A stretch of 64,000 nucleotides of DNA from JAICKM01 sp038228295. Its GTDB lineage: Bacteria; Chloroflexota; Chloroflexia; QHBQ01; JAICKM01. Positions 1-8,915 of this stretch are shown here, piece after piece. How positions within the stretch are numbered: position 1 is the first letter of the stretch; each line of letters begins with the position of its first letter. The notes beneath the pieces are model-generated. The model had not been told where the DNA came from. It saw only the letters and a program-made list of their open reading frames with translations, and searched no databases. Both the position numbers and the translations under genes were made by a program. The DNA is taken from positions 1 through 64,000 of the forward strand of contig JBBRPH010000001.1 of assembly GCA_038228295.1 (NCBI GenBank). Direction: 5' to 3'.

Positions 1-246
1 CACAACAAGGGCGTACTTATCACAGTTGGAGCCGTAAACGCAGGTACTAGGATCGGTGGACGCACCGGCTGTGGTGCCCGACCACATCACCGGGTGACCC
101 GGCGACACCGTACCGCCCACCGGCGTGGCGGCCAGCGCCCAGCCTGCTCCTATGGTGCCCAGCAAGAGCATCGTAACGAAGGTCAGCACCATGCGACGCC
201 GTGATGAGCCGGCAGAACCGGCGGTGTAACGTGATAAGTGAATCAT
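1..246 (-). CDS. Exported protein, 3' end cut off by the window edge
   Basis: An open frame of 82 codons starts at the ATG at 246-244 and runs off the left end without a stop. A strong ribosome-binding site (GGGAGGAG) lies about 9 nt upstream. The N-terminus has arginines (SSRRR) followed by a hydrophobic stretch (VLTFVTMLLLGTIGAGWALA) and an Ala-x-Ala-type cleavage region, so it is a Sec signal peptide of about 40 residues. The visible mature part (TPVGGTVSPGHPVMWSG, then CVYGSNC) resembles the start of the beta-sandwich pre-peptidase-like domains common in secreted proteins, but too little is present to assign a family. The overlapping frame at 47-274 is a shadow. Confidence 0.7.
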   Translation of the reverse strand, partial: MIHLSRYTAGSAGSSRRRMVLTFVTMLLLGTIGAGWALAATPVGGTVSPGHPVMWSGTTAGASTDPSTCVYGSNCDKYALVV

Positions 247-540
247 AACCAAGTCTCCTCCCCGATTGGAACAACAGAGCCGTGGTAGCTGGGTAAACCG
301 CCTACCGACGGATCAGCGTGTGCGCCCCGTAGTGTAGAAGTAGTGGCCTCGCGGATCTCCAGTCTGTGAGGCTGCTATAGGCCGACATAGAGCCGAAAAT
401 GGTACTTGGTATATTATACAATTAAGCCGACAAAATAGATGTTAAAATCAGCCCCAACTTTGCCTATTTCCCAAACGAAGTCAGGGGGCAGACGCGAACG
501 CCTGCCCCCTGATTCTTAGCCGTGGATCGGCACAATGCTA
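247..540. other. Intergenic region with terminator
   Basis: This gap lies between two minus-strand genes. It holds the hairpin at 481-512 and an AT-rich stretch near 405-440 with a TATAAT-like hexamer on the minus strand (418-413), which could be the -10 box of the gene at 1-246. No convincing -35 partner and no small gene were seen. Confidence 0.4.
481..512 (-). terminator. Hairpin terminator after the jelly-roll protein gene
   Basis: Perfect 11-bp inverted repeat (TCAGGGGGCAG at 481-491 and its complement at 502-512) with a 10-nt loop, 29 nt past the stop of the minus-strand gene at 541. The T tract after it is weak. Confidence 0.65.
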
Positions 541-2130
541 CTAGCGCACGTTCAGCGCCACATCGTCAATATAGAAATCGGTGCTATTGTACGAGTCGTT
601 GGTGCCGACAAAGGCGATTTGCACCGTTTGGCCTTTGTAGGCGCTGAGGTCAAAACTCGCGCTTTGCCAGCTATTGGCGGCGCTGCCGTCGCTGATCGTT
701 TGCAGTGTCGCCAGCGTGCTGCCGCTGCTGGTGCGGACCCGTGCGTACATGAAGTCGTAGGCGTGCGAGGTTTCCAGCGTAGACATATACCAGGAATAGC
801 TTAGCGTGGCCGCCGTGATACCGGCCGGGATGCTGACGGTCTGGTAGATCGAATCGTTACAGTTGTCATAGCCGCAGAGATAGGCACTATAGGTGCCGGT
901 GTGAGGGCGCGAGCTATCAATAATCGCGTAGCCGCCGCTCGATACCTGCGTCCAGGGCGTAGTGCCGCTTTCAAACCCGCCATTGCCGATCAGTTGGCCG
1001 GTAACCGGCGGGGGCGTGGGGGTATTGGTGGGGCCGGGTGGCTGCGTCGGAGTTGCCGTAGGTGTATTGGTGGGGCCGGGCGGCTGCGTTGGTGTGCGGG
1101 TCGGCGTGTTGGTGGGGCCGGGCGGCTGCGTCGGTGTACGGGTCGGCGTGTTGGTAGGGCCGGGCGGCTGCGTCGGTGTTGCCGTGGGGGCCGGTACACC
1201 ACCGCCGCTCGCCAGCCATTCGGTCGCGTTGGGGACCAGAATGTTGTCCTGGGCTGCCGGATCGTCCCAGCCGTTGAAACAATTGTTGCCTGGCGAACAG
1301 GTGCCGTCGTCAATGGCCGAACTATCACCCATCGCAACAATGCGCCCGCTGCCGTATTGGCTGCGGGCCACTTCGATGCCTGTCGTGCCGGTGTTCGAGG
1401 CGCTAACGCGATAGATCACACCCCGTGCGTTAGCATTGTGGGCCGGGTTGATCGTCTCAGTCGTGCCGGCGCGGATGATGGTGCCCTGCGCGGTGCCGAA
1501 CGGCCCTTGCAGCAGCGGATCGGGGTTGGGGGTGTCATTGTTCGGATTTTCGCTGCTGATGTTTACCACATCGAACTGGATACCGAAGACATCGCTGCCG
1601 GCCCCGCCGTTATTCATCAGGTCATTGAAGATGTGCAGCGAGTCGTAGCCGTCATTGTTGCGGTCACTCATGTTGTGGTCGGCGATCATAAACAGGCCGC
1701 CACCGTTCTGCACAAAGGTAAGGATAGCGGTCTTTTCGGCGCTGGTGAACAGCGTATTCGGCTCCGGCAAGACCAGGGCGTTGAAGTGGCTCAGATCAAG
1801 TGCGTTGCTGGTGCCGTAGGTCAGCGCGGCGGTGTTGGTCTTGAGGCTGTAGCGACCCGTGCGTTGCAGGGCCACGCCCCAGGCGCTGATCCCACCAGTC
1901 CAAGAGGTTTCCGAGGTCGGGTTGGGGTTTTGTGCTAACGGGTCGGGTTGGCTGGTGCTGATCACCCAGTCGGCGTTGCCGGCTGTCTCGGCGTGCGCAT
2001 TGTCAAACAGGACACTATAGCCGGCGGCGCGAGCCGGCAACGGTTGATGCGACCACCCGGCCAGCACTCCACTAGAGACCGCTAATGCGACTACCAAGCG
2101 ACTGATAGATCGGCGACGTGTGCTATGCAT
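541..2130 (-). CDS. Secreted protein: amidotransferase-like domain, Pro/Thr linker, jelly-roll domain
   Basis: 529 residues from the ATG at 2130, chosen because AAGGAGG lies 8 nt upstream; an upstream GTG at 2148 sits before that site. Residues 1-36 form a signal peptide. Residues 37-310 have the pattern of class-I amidotransferase-like or DUF4350-type domains (LPEPNTLFTSAEKTAIL, then FVQNGGGLFMIADH), seen in bacteria as non-catalytic sensors of sugar or envelope components; no catalytic Cys is evident. Next comes a linker of four 14-residue repeats (PTQPPGPTNTPTRT type). The last 150 residues (NGGFESGTTPW to FYIDDVAL) form a MAM/CBM-like jelly-roll, probably for carbohydrate binding. It is likely released or wall-associated, since there is no SLH or LPXTG anchor. 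The exact role is unknown. Confidence 0.8.
   Translation of the reverse strand: MHSTRRRSISRLVVALAVSSGVLAGWSHQPLPARAAGYSVLFDNAHAETAGNADWVISTSQPDPLAQNPNPTSETSWTGGISAWGVALQRTGRYSLKTNTAALTYGTSNALDLSHFNALVLPEPNTLFTSAEKTAILTFVQNGGGLFMIADHNMSDRNNDGYDSLHIFNDLMNNGGAGSDVFGIQFDVVNISSENPNNDTPNPDPLLQGPFGTAQGTIIRAGTTETINPAHNANARGVIYRVSASNTGTTGIEVARSQYGSGRIVAMGDSSAIDDGTCSPGNNCFNGWDDPAAQDNILVPNATEWLASGGGVPAPTATPTQPPGPTNTPTRTPTQPPGPTNTPTRTPTQPPGPTNTPTATPTQPPGPTNTPTPPPVTGQLIGNGGFESGTTPWTQVSSGGYAIIDSSRPHTGTYSAYLCGYDNCNDSIYQTVSIPAGITAATLSYSWYMSTLETSHAYDFMYARVRTSSGSTLATLQTISDGSAANSWQSASFDLSAYKGQTVQIAFVGTNDSYNSTDFYIDDVALNVR
1015..1195 (-). repeat. 42-bp tandem repeats encoding the Pro/Thr linker
   Basis: Four copies of a 42-bp unit begin at about 1029, 1071, 1113 and 1155, each encoding PTQPPGPTNTPT plus two variable residues (RT or AT). 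The copies are almost identical at DNA level, so the array probably changes length by slippage or recombination. Confidence 0.85.
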
Positions 2131-2401
2131 TGGTTCATCCTCCTTCACAAAATAAGCGCGGTAAATGCCGCGCAGATAACCGTCGTGTTCAGTTCATACC
2201 CGGCCTATGGTACTACACTTTTGCTGACAAAAGGGCTGACAAATGGGGTCCAATTTTGGTAAGTTATGGATATTTACCGCCATTCATTATGCCTACTCGC
2301 ACCTACCGCAACGTTTATACGTTGATACTAGGGCATACTCCGAATATGGATTGCGCATTGTAGCGGCGCAGCAAGCAGCGGCAAAAGCCAAAGGGGATAC
2401 G

Positions 2402-4246
2402 ATGCGGGGACAGATTGCACGGATTATTGCGGCGGCGCTGTTGCTGTTAGGCGGGGCAGCCGGCCCAGCGGCGGGCCAGGCGCAAAGCGGGGGACGGCTT
2501 TACCGCGAGACAGGCCACACGCTGGCCGCACCATTTATCGGCTACTTCGATAGCCACGGCGGACTACCGATCTTTGGCCTGCCCCTGGCGGAAGCCGAGC
2601 AAGAAGGCGGCCGGTTGGTGCAATATCTGGAACGGACACGGCTGGAACTGCACCCGGAGAACGCCGGCACCTCCTACGAAGTGCAGCTTGGCCTGTTGGG
2701 GGTGACGCTGACGGGCGGGCGCCGCTTTGCCGCCGGGCCGACGGGCAATGCGCCTATTGCGGCGGGCCGGCGTCTGTTCCCTGAAACCGGACACACATTG
2801 GGCGGCGACTTCCTAGCCTATTGGCAAGCGCACGGGGGGTTGACGCAGTTCGGCTTTCCGCTTTCGGAGGAGATCAGCGAAGGCGGCTACGCGGTGCAAT
2901 ACTTCGAGCGCAACCGCTTCGAGGCGCATCTCGAAAATCGCCCACCGTATAATGTGTTGCTTGGCCTACTGGGACGCGACCTGCTGGCGCGCCGGGTGAG
3001 CATTGCCGAAGCGCAAGTGACACTGCCGACCTACGGTTATGAAGCAGCGTTTGTGCCGCCCGCAGCGGATCGACCTAGCGCCTATCCGGGCCTCAATCCC
3101 GCCGCTGTCGGCCCACCACAGCCGCGCACCTACCGACTAATCCAGCTTGAAAACCGCTACTTGCGCCTGGCGATCATGCCGGACCTGGGCGGGCGCGTCT
3201 ATAGCGTAGTCTACAAGCCGACCGGTCACGAAGAAGTCTACCGCAATCCGGTAGTCAAGCCCGCCCCCTTCGGGGCGCGCGGCTGGTGGCTGGGGGTGGG
3301 CGGACACGAGTGGGCCTTCCCTACCGACGAGCACGGCTTGGTCGAATATCTACCCTGGACGGCCGACACCGCCCGCGACGGCGATGGAGGCGTGACGGTG
3401 ACGCTGACCGTGACCGACCGCCAGACGGGGCTGCACGGCACCGCCGAGGTGACGCTACGCCCCGACGAAGCAACCTACGGTCTGGGCCTGACGGTCAACA
3501 ACCCCACCGGCAGTCCGCAGCCGTTCCAAATGTGGACCAACGCTATGCTGGCCCCCGGCGGCAGCAACCGCGCCCGCGACGTGACCTGGACTCTACCCAC
3601 CAGCGCCCTGACCGTCCACAGCACTGACGACGCGACCTTTGGCCCGCCGCGCAGCCGCATCGCCTGGCCGCAACAGGCGGGGCGCAACTTGGCCGACAGC
3701 ACGACCTGGACCGGCTATCTAGGCGGTTTTGTGCCGCCCGACACCCGCACCGGCGACTATGCCGCCGTCTACAATCGTGCCACCGACGAGGGCATGGTGC
3801 GCGTTGGGCCGCCGGCCGCACAAGCCGCCGGCCTCAAAATCTTCGGCTTTGGTCCCCATTTCGACCCGCACACCTATACCGACGACGACAGCAGCTACGC
3901 CGAACTCTGGGCCGGTCTACTACCCACCTTTTGGGACACCGCTCCTCTGGCCCCCGGTGCAGCGGCGGGTTGGCACGAAAGCTGGCAGCCGGTGGCCGGG
4001 CTAGGTGGTGTAAGCTACGCTAATGCCTGGGGCAGCCTGGGTCGCAGCCCTGATGGATTGACACTGGCCCCGGTCCGTCCGACCCTCGGCACCCTCATCC
4101 TGCGCCAGGGCAGCACCGAACTCGCCCGCCGGCCCTTCGAAGCGCGCCCCGATACGCCGATCCGCCTGCCCGCGCCCGCCGGTCCGCTCACTGTGGAAGT
4201 GCTGGATGAGGCCGGCGCACGCCTGCTAACGACAGTGGTGCCATAA
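2402..4246 (+). CDS. Secreted protein with two ETGHTL repeats and a DUF5107-like domain
   Basis: 614 residues from the ATG at 2402. AAAGGGG lies 6 nt before this codon and the product then begins with a classic signal peptide (RIIAAALLLLGGAAGPAAG). Two repeats of about 75 residues follow (YRETGHTLAAPFIGYF...GGLPIFGLPL and FPETGHTLGGDFLAYW...GGLTQFGFPL), each ending LGLLG. This module is frequent in Chloroflexota exoproteins and recalls LGFP-type wall-binding repeats. From about residue 235 the protein resembles DUF5107 (YLRLAIMPDLGGRVYSVVYK, then FQMWTNAMLAPGG), a galactose-mutarotase-like beta-sandwich, which suggests binding or processing of a sugar. No function is established. Confidence 0.8.
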   Translation: MRGQIARIIAAALLLLGGAAGPAAGQAQSGGRLYRETGHTLAAPFIGYFDSHGGLPIFGLPLAEAEQEGGRLVQYLERTRLELHPENAGTSYEVQLGLLGVTLTGGRRFAAGPTGNAPIAAGRRLFPETGHTLGGDFLAYWQAHGGLTQFGFPLSEEISEGGYAVQYFERNRFEAHLENRPPYNVLLGLLGRDLLARRVSIAEAQVTLPTYGYEAAFVPPAADRPSAYPGLNPAAVGPPQPRTYRLIQLENRYLRLAIMPDLGGRVYSVVYKPTGHEEVYRNPVVKPAPFGARGWWLGVGGHEWAFPTDEHGLVEYLPWTADTARDGDGGVTVTLTVTDRQTGLHGTAEVTLRPDEATYGLGLTVNNPTGSPQPFQMWTNAMLAPGGSNRARDVTWTLPTSALTVHSTDDATFGPPRSRIAWPQQAGRNLADSTTWTGYLGGFVPPDTRTGDYAAVYNRATDEGMVRVGPPAAQAAGLKIFGFGPHFDPHTYTDDDSSYAELWAGLLPTFWDTAPLAPGAAAGWHESWQPVAGLGGVSYANAWGSLGRSPDGLTLAPVRPTLGTLILRQGSTELARRPFEARPDTPIRLPAPAGPLTVEVLDEAGARLLTTVVP

Positions 4247-4250
4247 AACA

Positions 4251-4310
4251 GAAGGCGTAAGGAATAGCTCTACCGCTTGTTCCTTACGCCTTCCGTTTTA
4301 CGTTTTACGG
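4251..4310. terminator. Bidirectional terminator with heptamer repeats
   Basis: A perfect 14-bp inverted repeat (GAAGGCGTAAGGAA at 4251-4264, complement at 4280-4293) sits between two convergent genes. The right half continues as 7-nt units (TCCTTAC, GCCTTCC, GTTTTAC, GTTTTAC), making it part of the heptamer-periodic element family described in the findings. Confidence 0.75.
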
Positions 4311-4311
4311 C

Positions 4312-6219
4312 CTACCGATAGGCCGCCGCTTGCAAGTTGAACAGGTCGGCATAAATGCCACCCGCCGCCAGCAGGTCGGCATGAGTACCGGCTTCGCTGA
4401 TCATGCCGTTGTCGAGGACAAAGATACGGTCAGCCAAGCGCACGGTGCTGAAGCGGTGGCTAATGAACAGCGTCATCTTGCCACGAGTCAACTCACGCAT
4501 CCGGGTGAAGATGTCGTATTCAGCGCGCGCATCAAGACTAGCGGTCGGTTCGTCCAGCACCAGAATTTCGGCATCGCGCATGAACGCACGGGCTAAGGCG
4601 ACTTTTTGCCATTCGCCGCCCGATAGCTGCGTACCTTCGTCAAACCAGCGGCCCAACGTGGTGTCGTAGCCTTTGGGCAAGCGAGCCACCACCGCGTCGG
4701 CCCCGCTTTTAGCCGCCGAGGCTTCCACCAGCGCCAGATTCTCGACGTCGGCCAGACGACCCAGGCCGATATTTTCTCGGGCGCTGAAAAAGTAGGTCGC
4801 GTAGTCCTGGAAAATCACCCCGACCACTGCCCGCACATCGGCCGGATCGTAGTCGCGCAAGTCGTGTCCGTCAAGCAGAATCTGGCCGGAGTCGGGATCA
4901 TAGAGGCGGGTGAGCAGCTTAACGATGGTGGTCTTACCCGCACCGTTCAGCCCGACCAGCGCCACCGACTCGCCGGACGCAATCGTAAAGCTGACGTCGC
5001 GCAAGGCGGGCGTATCTTTGCCGGGATAGGTAAAGCTGACATGACGGAACTCGATACCACCTTGCAACGGGCGCGCCAACGGCAGCGGATCAGCGGGACG
5101 TTGGATCGCCGGTACGTAGTCCAGGAAGTCGAACAGATTGGTCAGATAGAGGCTGTTCTCATAGAGATCCGACAAGCCGCTCAAGATACCACTGAGGCTC
5201 GACTGCACCTGACCCACCGCTTGACTATAGAAAGTCAGGTCGCCCAGCGTCAGCCGCCCAACCACCGCTTGCAGCGCGACATAGCCATAGGTGGCGCTGG
5301 TGACGACCGTACTGAGGCTGCCCCAGAGGAAGCCCATCAAGTAGCGACGCACAACCAGGCTGCGGTTCTCCCGGTAGAAGCGTTCGGAGATGGTGCGCCA
5401 CCGCGCGATAAAATAATCACCCAGGCCGAACAGCTTGATCTCTTTGTTATACGTGTCCTTCGTCACTAGATCGAGCAGGTAACTCATAAGCCGGCGGTCG
5501 GGCGATTGGCGACGCGACATCATGTAACCCTGCCAACCGTAGCGCGATTGGGCGATAAAGCTGGGGATCGGTGCGATCAAGGCCGCCGCCGCTACCCACG
5601 GTCCCAGCCGTGCGATCAGGGCGATCATGCTGAGAAAGGTGATCGCTGAACGCACCAAGCCGAACAGTTGCTCGACCATGCCGACCGGGCGGTAACCGGC
5701 CTCGCGTTGCGCCTCTTGCAGTTTGTCGTAAAACTCCGGGTTCTCGAAAAAGCTGAGGTCCAGCCGGTTGGCGTGATCCATCAACAACAATTGCACGCGC
5801 CGCGCAGTCAGCTCTTGTAGTGCTTGCTGGTTGATGTTACGCACGGTGTTCAGCAGCGCAGTGCCGACAAAAACAGCGAACTGCAAAGCCACCAAGCCGA
5901 TCACTGCGCTGCGTGTCGCCTCGCTACCGCCGGCCCGCACTGCCGCCACCACGGCATCAATCAGCAGCTTGCTGATCCAGGCTGTTGCGGTCGGCACGAT
6001 ACCGCCCAACACCGTCAGCACAGCCAGCGCCACGGTGTAGCCCCGCCCCGACTCCCACACCAGGCGCAATGCACGCGGCAATCCCGCCCCGGTAGTGCGT
6101 GCATCCTTGCGCAGCTTGTTCAGCCGCGTGCCTAATGTCGGCGGCGGGCTGTCTTCTACCGGCGCAGGCACCCGCCCGTTGCGGCCACCGCCCCGCCCGC
6201 CATATCCATGATCTTGCAT
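4312..6219 (-). CDS. ABC exporter, fused permease and ATPase
   Basis: 635 residues, one half-transporter of the MsbA/LmrA type that should act as a dimer in the cytoplasmic membrane. The membrane domain covers about residues 55-375 and the nucleotide-binding domain about 390-630. Walker A is GLNGAGKTT (near 425), the signature is LSGGEWQKVALARA (near 531), Walker B is ILVLDEPTASLDA, followed by a switch His in LFISHRFST. The N-terminal 40 residues are Gly/Arg/Pro-rich and probably disordered. The start is supported by GGAGGAA 6 nt upstream. The substrate cannot be told: no dedicated partner or peptidase domain lies nearby, so lipid, drug or peptide export are all possible. Confidence 0.93.
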   Translation of the reverse strand: MQDHGYGGRGGGRNGRVPAPVEDSPPPTLGTRLNKLRKDARTTGAGLPRALRLVWESGRGYTVALAVLTVLGGIVPTATAWISKLLIDAVVAAVRAGGSEATRSAVIGLVALQFAVFVGTALLNTVRNINQQALQELTARRVQLLLMDHANRLDLSFFENPEFYDKLQEAQREAGYRPVGMVEQLFGLVRSAITFLSMIALIARLGPWVAAAALIAPIPSFIAQSRYGWQGYMMSRRQSPDRRLMSYLLDLVTKDTYNKEIKLFGLGDYFIARWRTISERFYRENRSLVVRRYLMGFLWGSLSTVVTSATYGYVALQAVVGRLTLGDLTFYSQAVGQVQSSLSGILSGLSDLYENSLYLTNLFDFLDYVPAIQRPADPLPLARPLQGGIEFRHVSFTYPGKDTPALRDVSFTIASGESVALVGLNGAGKTTIVKLLTRLYDPDSGQILLDGHDLRDYDPADVRAVVGVIFQDYATYFFSARENIGLGRLADVENLALVEASAAKSGADAVVARLPKGYDTTLGRWFDEGTQLSGGEWQKVALARAFMRDAEILVLDEPTASLDARAEYDIFTRMRELTRGKMTLFISHRFSTVRLADRIFVLDNGMISEAGTHADLLAAGGIYADLFNLQAAAYR

Positions 6220-6453
6220 TCAGGTTCCTCCATTGAGTATTTCACCCCCTACTATACCCGATGGAGCGGTTGCCTTACACCCCCCGTTCGGCTAGGGGCG
6301 AGCCTGCCCAAACGAGGCGGCCGATCTGTCCTCTCACCCATTACACCTTGCTGAGGCGGGCGAATCGGTAACGGCGGCTACAGTTTTGTGGACGGTGCGG
6401 TGCTATAACAGGAGGGAATAGCTCACCCAGTTTATATAGAGGAGACCCTGTAC

Positions 6454-6888
6454 ATGACTGCCCTCAATCCCGCCGTGTTGGACCCCAGTCTGCCCAAAGA
6501 TGCGCACATAGACGAACGTCTGCGCAGCGAACTCATCGTTTGGTTAAGCAGTGTCCGTCCAGACGGGCGACCGCACACCGTTCCCGTCTGGTTCCTGTGG
6601 GACGGCGCGACCGTGCTGATCTTCAGCCAGGACAATCAAAAAGTCCGCAATCTGGCGACCCACCCGCACGTGGTCTTGGCGCTCGACAACAGCAGCAACG
6701 GGCATGACGTGGTGCTGCTGGAAGGCGAAGCGGAAGTCCATCCCAATGCCGAAGAAGCCGCCGCCTTCCCCGCCTATGAAGCCAAATATACGGGGGAGAT
6801 GCAAGCGATGGGCTGGACACTCGGCTCTATGACGGCCCAATACAGCCAAGCTATCCGCATCACACCCACCCGTTTTCTGTTTCGCTAA
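6454..6888 (+). CDS. PPOX-class F420/FMN-dependent enzyme
   Basis: 144 residues with the split beta-barrel of pyridoxamine-phosphate-oxidase-like proteins: SSVRPDGRPHTVPVWFLWDG near the start, then FSQDNQKVRNL and HPHVVLALDN. The pattern is closest to the probable F420-dependent family typified by mycobacterial Rv3369. Such proteins bind F420 or flavin and reduce small molecules, but substrates are mostly unknown. GAGGAG lies 9 nt before the ATG. It is transcribed alone, divergent from the ABC exporter, and ends at a heptamer-type repeat. Confidence 0.85.
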   Translation: MTALNPAVLDPSLPKDAHIDERLRSELIVWLSSVRPDGRPHTVPVWFLWDGATVLIFSQDNQKVRNLATHPHVVLALDNSSNGHDVVLLEGEAEVHPNAEEAAAFPAYEAKYTGEMQAMGWTLGSMTAQYSQAIRITPTRFLFR

Positions 6889-6921
6889 CGGGTCGGCGCC
6901 GGCTCGTGCGCCGTACTTTGG

Positions 6922-6948
6922 TTACGCAGCACGTTTTACGTTTCAGGC
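6922..6948. repeat. Short heptamer-periodic element
   Basis: TTACGCA, GCACGTT, TTACGTT and TCAGGCC follow each other at exact 7-nt spacing between two convergent genes. It is a short member of the family whose longer copies form hairpins. Confidence 0.45.
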
Positions 6949-6949
6949 C

Positions 6950-7969
6950 TCACGGCAACGCAAACCGCCCCGCCACCAGACAGTGGTCGCTGCCGCGTAG
7001 CGTGCAGTCCACGGTCACCATCAGCGGGCGGATGGCGGGGCTGGTCAGCAGATAGTCAATCCGCACCACCGGCGGCACCAAGCGTTTTACGCGGTCGGGA
7101 CGCCAGGTGCGCCCCCAGCCTCGCCCGGCTACTTGCTGGCCGTTGACCAACCCGGCGCTTAGGTCGGTATAGGCCGGCTCACGCTCGGTCACGTTAAAGT
7201 CGCCCATCAGCAGCGCCGGATCGCCGTGGGCCAGGGTCGGGGCCAGAAAAGCGTGGATAGCAGCGATCTCTGCATCACGCCGGCTGCTGTCATAGAAGCG
7301 CGCCGCCGATCCACCCCAGAGTACGGCGGTTGCAGGATGACCGACCACCACGCGCAACGCCGGTCCACCGGGCACCGCTACATCGGCCCAAACAGCGCGG
7401 GCCGGGAGCGCATCGCCTGTCGCGGTCGGTAGCGGCCCACCGGCGCGGATGGGATAGCGGCTCAGGAGCACAATGCCGTCCACCGGGTTGCCGGGCCGCC
7501 GCAAGCGATAGGGGTACTGCGTGCGCACAGCAGGATCTTGAGCCAGCCAATCGTCGTTAAACTCGACCAACGCCACCAGATCGGCCGATCCCAGCGCCAG
7601 CACCGGCGCAATCGCCGCCCGCTCGCCGCCGCTTTCCACATTCCAAGTGATCGCAGTCAACAAGCGCGTGCCCGGCGCTGGGGCAGGTGGTGCCGCGTGC
7701 AACGCGGGAGTCCAGTAACCCACCGCCAGGGTGAGGCACAGCCCTAGCGCCGCCCACGTCCACCGGAATTTACTGCGCCACAGCAGCGGTGCTAACCCGA
7801 TTGACCCTAACGCCAAGTAGGGCGCGAACACTTCAGCGAGCGCGAGCGGGCCCGACCGCTGCGGGGCGATCTGCATCAGCAGCCAGACCAGCAGCCATGC
7901 TGCGGGACCGGCACGCAGCACCTTCCCCAGTGCGTGAGTCAAGCGGTATCCCATGTGTTCTGCGATCAT
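6950..7969 (-). CDS. Membrane-anchored endonuclease/exonuclease/phosphatase (EEP) protein
   Basis: 339 residues from the ATG at 7969 (GGGAGA 7 nt upstream; the longer frame to 8083 has no ribosome-binding site). The first 125 residues carry about three hydrophobic segments (AAWLLVWLLM, YLALGSIGLAPLLW, ALGLCLTLAVGYW). The rest is an EEP fold: TAITWNVESG (metal-site Asn), LVALVEFNDDW (catalytic Glu), VVGHPATA, LLMGDFNVTE (GDFN motif) and a final GSDHCLVAGRF with the catalytic Asp-His. The family includes metal-dependent phosphodiesterases and phosphatases acting on nucleic acids or lipids. The topology probably puts the active domain outside the membrane, which favours a phospholipid or extracellular nucleic-acid substrate. 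Confidence 0.88.
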   Translation of the reverse strand: MIAEHMGYRLTHALGKVLRAGPAAWLLVWLLMQIAPQRSGPLALAEVFAPYLALGSIGLAPLLWRSKFRWTWAALGLCLTLAVGYWTPALHAAPPAPAPGTRLLTAITWNVESGGERAAIAPVLALGSADLVALVEFNDDWLAQDPAVRTQYPYRLRRPGNPVDGIVLLSRYPIRAGGPLPTATGDALPARAVWADVAVPGGPALRVVVGHPATAVLWGGSAARFYDSSRRDAEIAAIHAFLAPTLAHGDPALLMGDFNVTEREPAYTDLSAGLVNGQQVAGRGWGRTWRPDRVKRLVPPVVRIDYLLTSPAIRPLMVTVDCTLRGSDHCLVAGRFALP

Positions 7970-8127
7970 GATGTTCTCCCACAAAACGGATAAGCCTATT
8001 TCCCGTTGCACACTGCCTATCCCACGCAGCATACCATGTGGCGGGTAGGTGGGGCCACCGCCTGAAAGCCGCGCCGGCTGCACCTGAGTGCTTGACAGCC
8101 GAACGGCTTTCGAGTAATTGTGGAGGT

Positions 8128-8868
8128 ATGTTGCATATCTTGCTGGTCGAAGACAACGAGAAGCTGCGGCCCGCCCTGCGCGTGGGGCTGGAAGGCACCG
8201 GTGCGGTGCGCGTGGCGGCCGATTGCGGCAGCGGTGAGGAGGCGTTAGCCGCCTGCCTGCGTGCCCGACCCGACGCGATTTTGATGGATGTCCAACTGGC
8301 CGGACCGCTCAACGGCATCGCCGCCGCCGTCGCCGTCCGGCGCGAGTTCCCGCGCTTGCCGGTGGTGTTTTACTCGATCCAAGACGATGAATCGTATTAC
8401 CGGGACTTTCGCCGCTCCGGCATTTTAAGCCATTACGCCTATGTCCGTAAATCAAACTACCTACTGCCGGGCATGATCGTGCCGCTGTTACGCGGCGCGG
8501 TTGGGGGCCAGAGTTTCATTGACCCGGAAATTGAGTCGCGGGTGCAAGAGGTACGGCATAAAGACGAACAAGCGCCGATGGCCCTGCTCGAACCGAACGA
8601 GCAGGCCGTGGCACGGCTGATTGCCGCTGGGCTGACCAACGAGCAGATTGCCGCGCGCATGGGCTTCCGCGACAAGCGCACAATCAGCCGCACCAACGGC
8701 CAGATTTACGCCGCCTGGGGGCTGAACACCGATACTACCGACGAAAAGGTGGCCCGCACCCGCGCCGCCATCATCGTGCGCGCCGGACGCCCCATCCGCT
8801 GGGAGACCGACGGCACGCCGCAGGTCTGTGATGAGCGCGGTGCCTGGGTGCCGTGGGACGGAGCGTAA
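8128..8868 (+). CDS. Response regulator with diverged helix-turn-helix
   Basis: 246 residues. Residues 1-125 form a receiver domain: HILLVEDNEK (acidic pocket), ILMDVQLAGP (phospho-acceptor Asp near 54), VVFYSIQDDE (switch Ser) and AYVRKSNYL (conserved Lys). The C-terminal region (PNEQAVARLIAAGLTNEQIA, then DKRTISRTNGQIYAAWGL) looks like a diverged LuxR/NarL-type helix-turn-helix. The ATG at 8128 has GGAGG only 1 nt away, so the TTG at 8131 may be the working start. It is followed within 50 nt by the histidine kinase gene, its probable partner. No target is visible. Confidence 0.9.
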   Translation: MLHILLVEDNEKLRPALRVGLEGTGAVRVAADCGSGEEALAACLRARPDAILMDVQLAGPLNGIAAAVAVRREFPRLPVVFYSIQDDESYYRDFRRSGILSHYAYVRKSNYLLPGMIVPLLRGAVGGQSFIDPEIESRVQEVRHKDEQAPMALLEPNEQAVARLIAAGLTNEQIAARMGFRDKRTISRTNGQIYAAWGLNTDTTDEKVARTRAAIIVRAGRPIRWETDGTPQVCDERGAWVPWDGA

Positions 8869-8915
8869 GCACGCTATGACGGGACTCTTCCCCCCTGGAC
8901 GCGGCGGCGCTGGCC

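Noticed and set aside
1015..1195. Tandem repeats as a possible CRISPR array
   Set aside because: The units are contiguous, in reading frame, and encode a Pro/Thr linker; there are no spacers.
901..1938. 345-codon open frame on the plus strand
   Set aside because: Antisense of the jelly-roll protein gene, with Arg/Gly-rich composition that comes from the 42-bp linker repeats.
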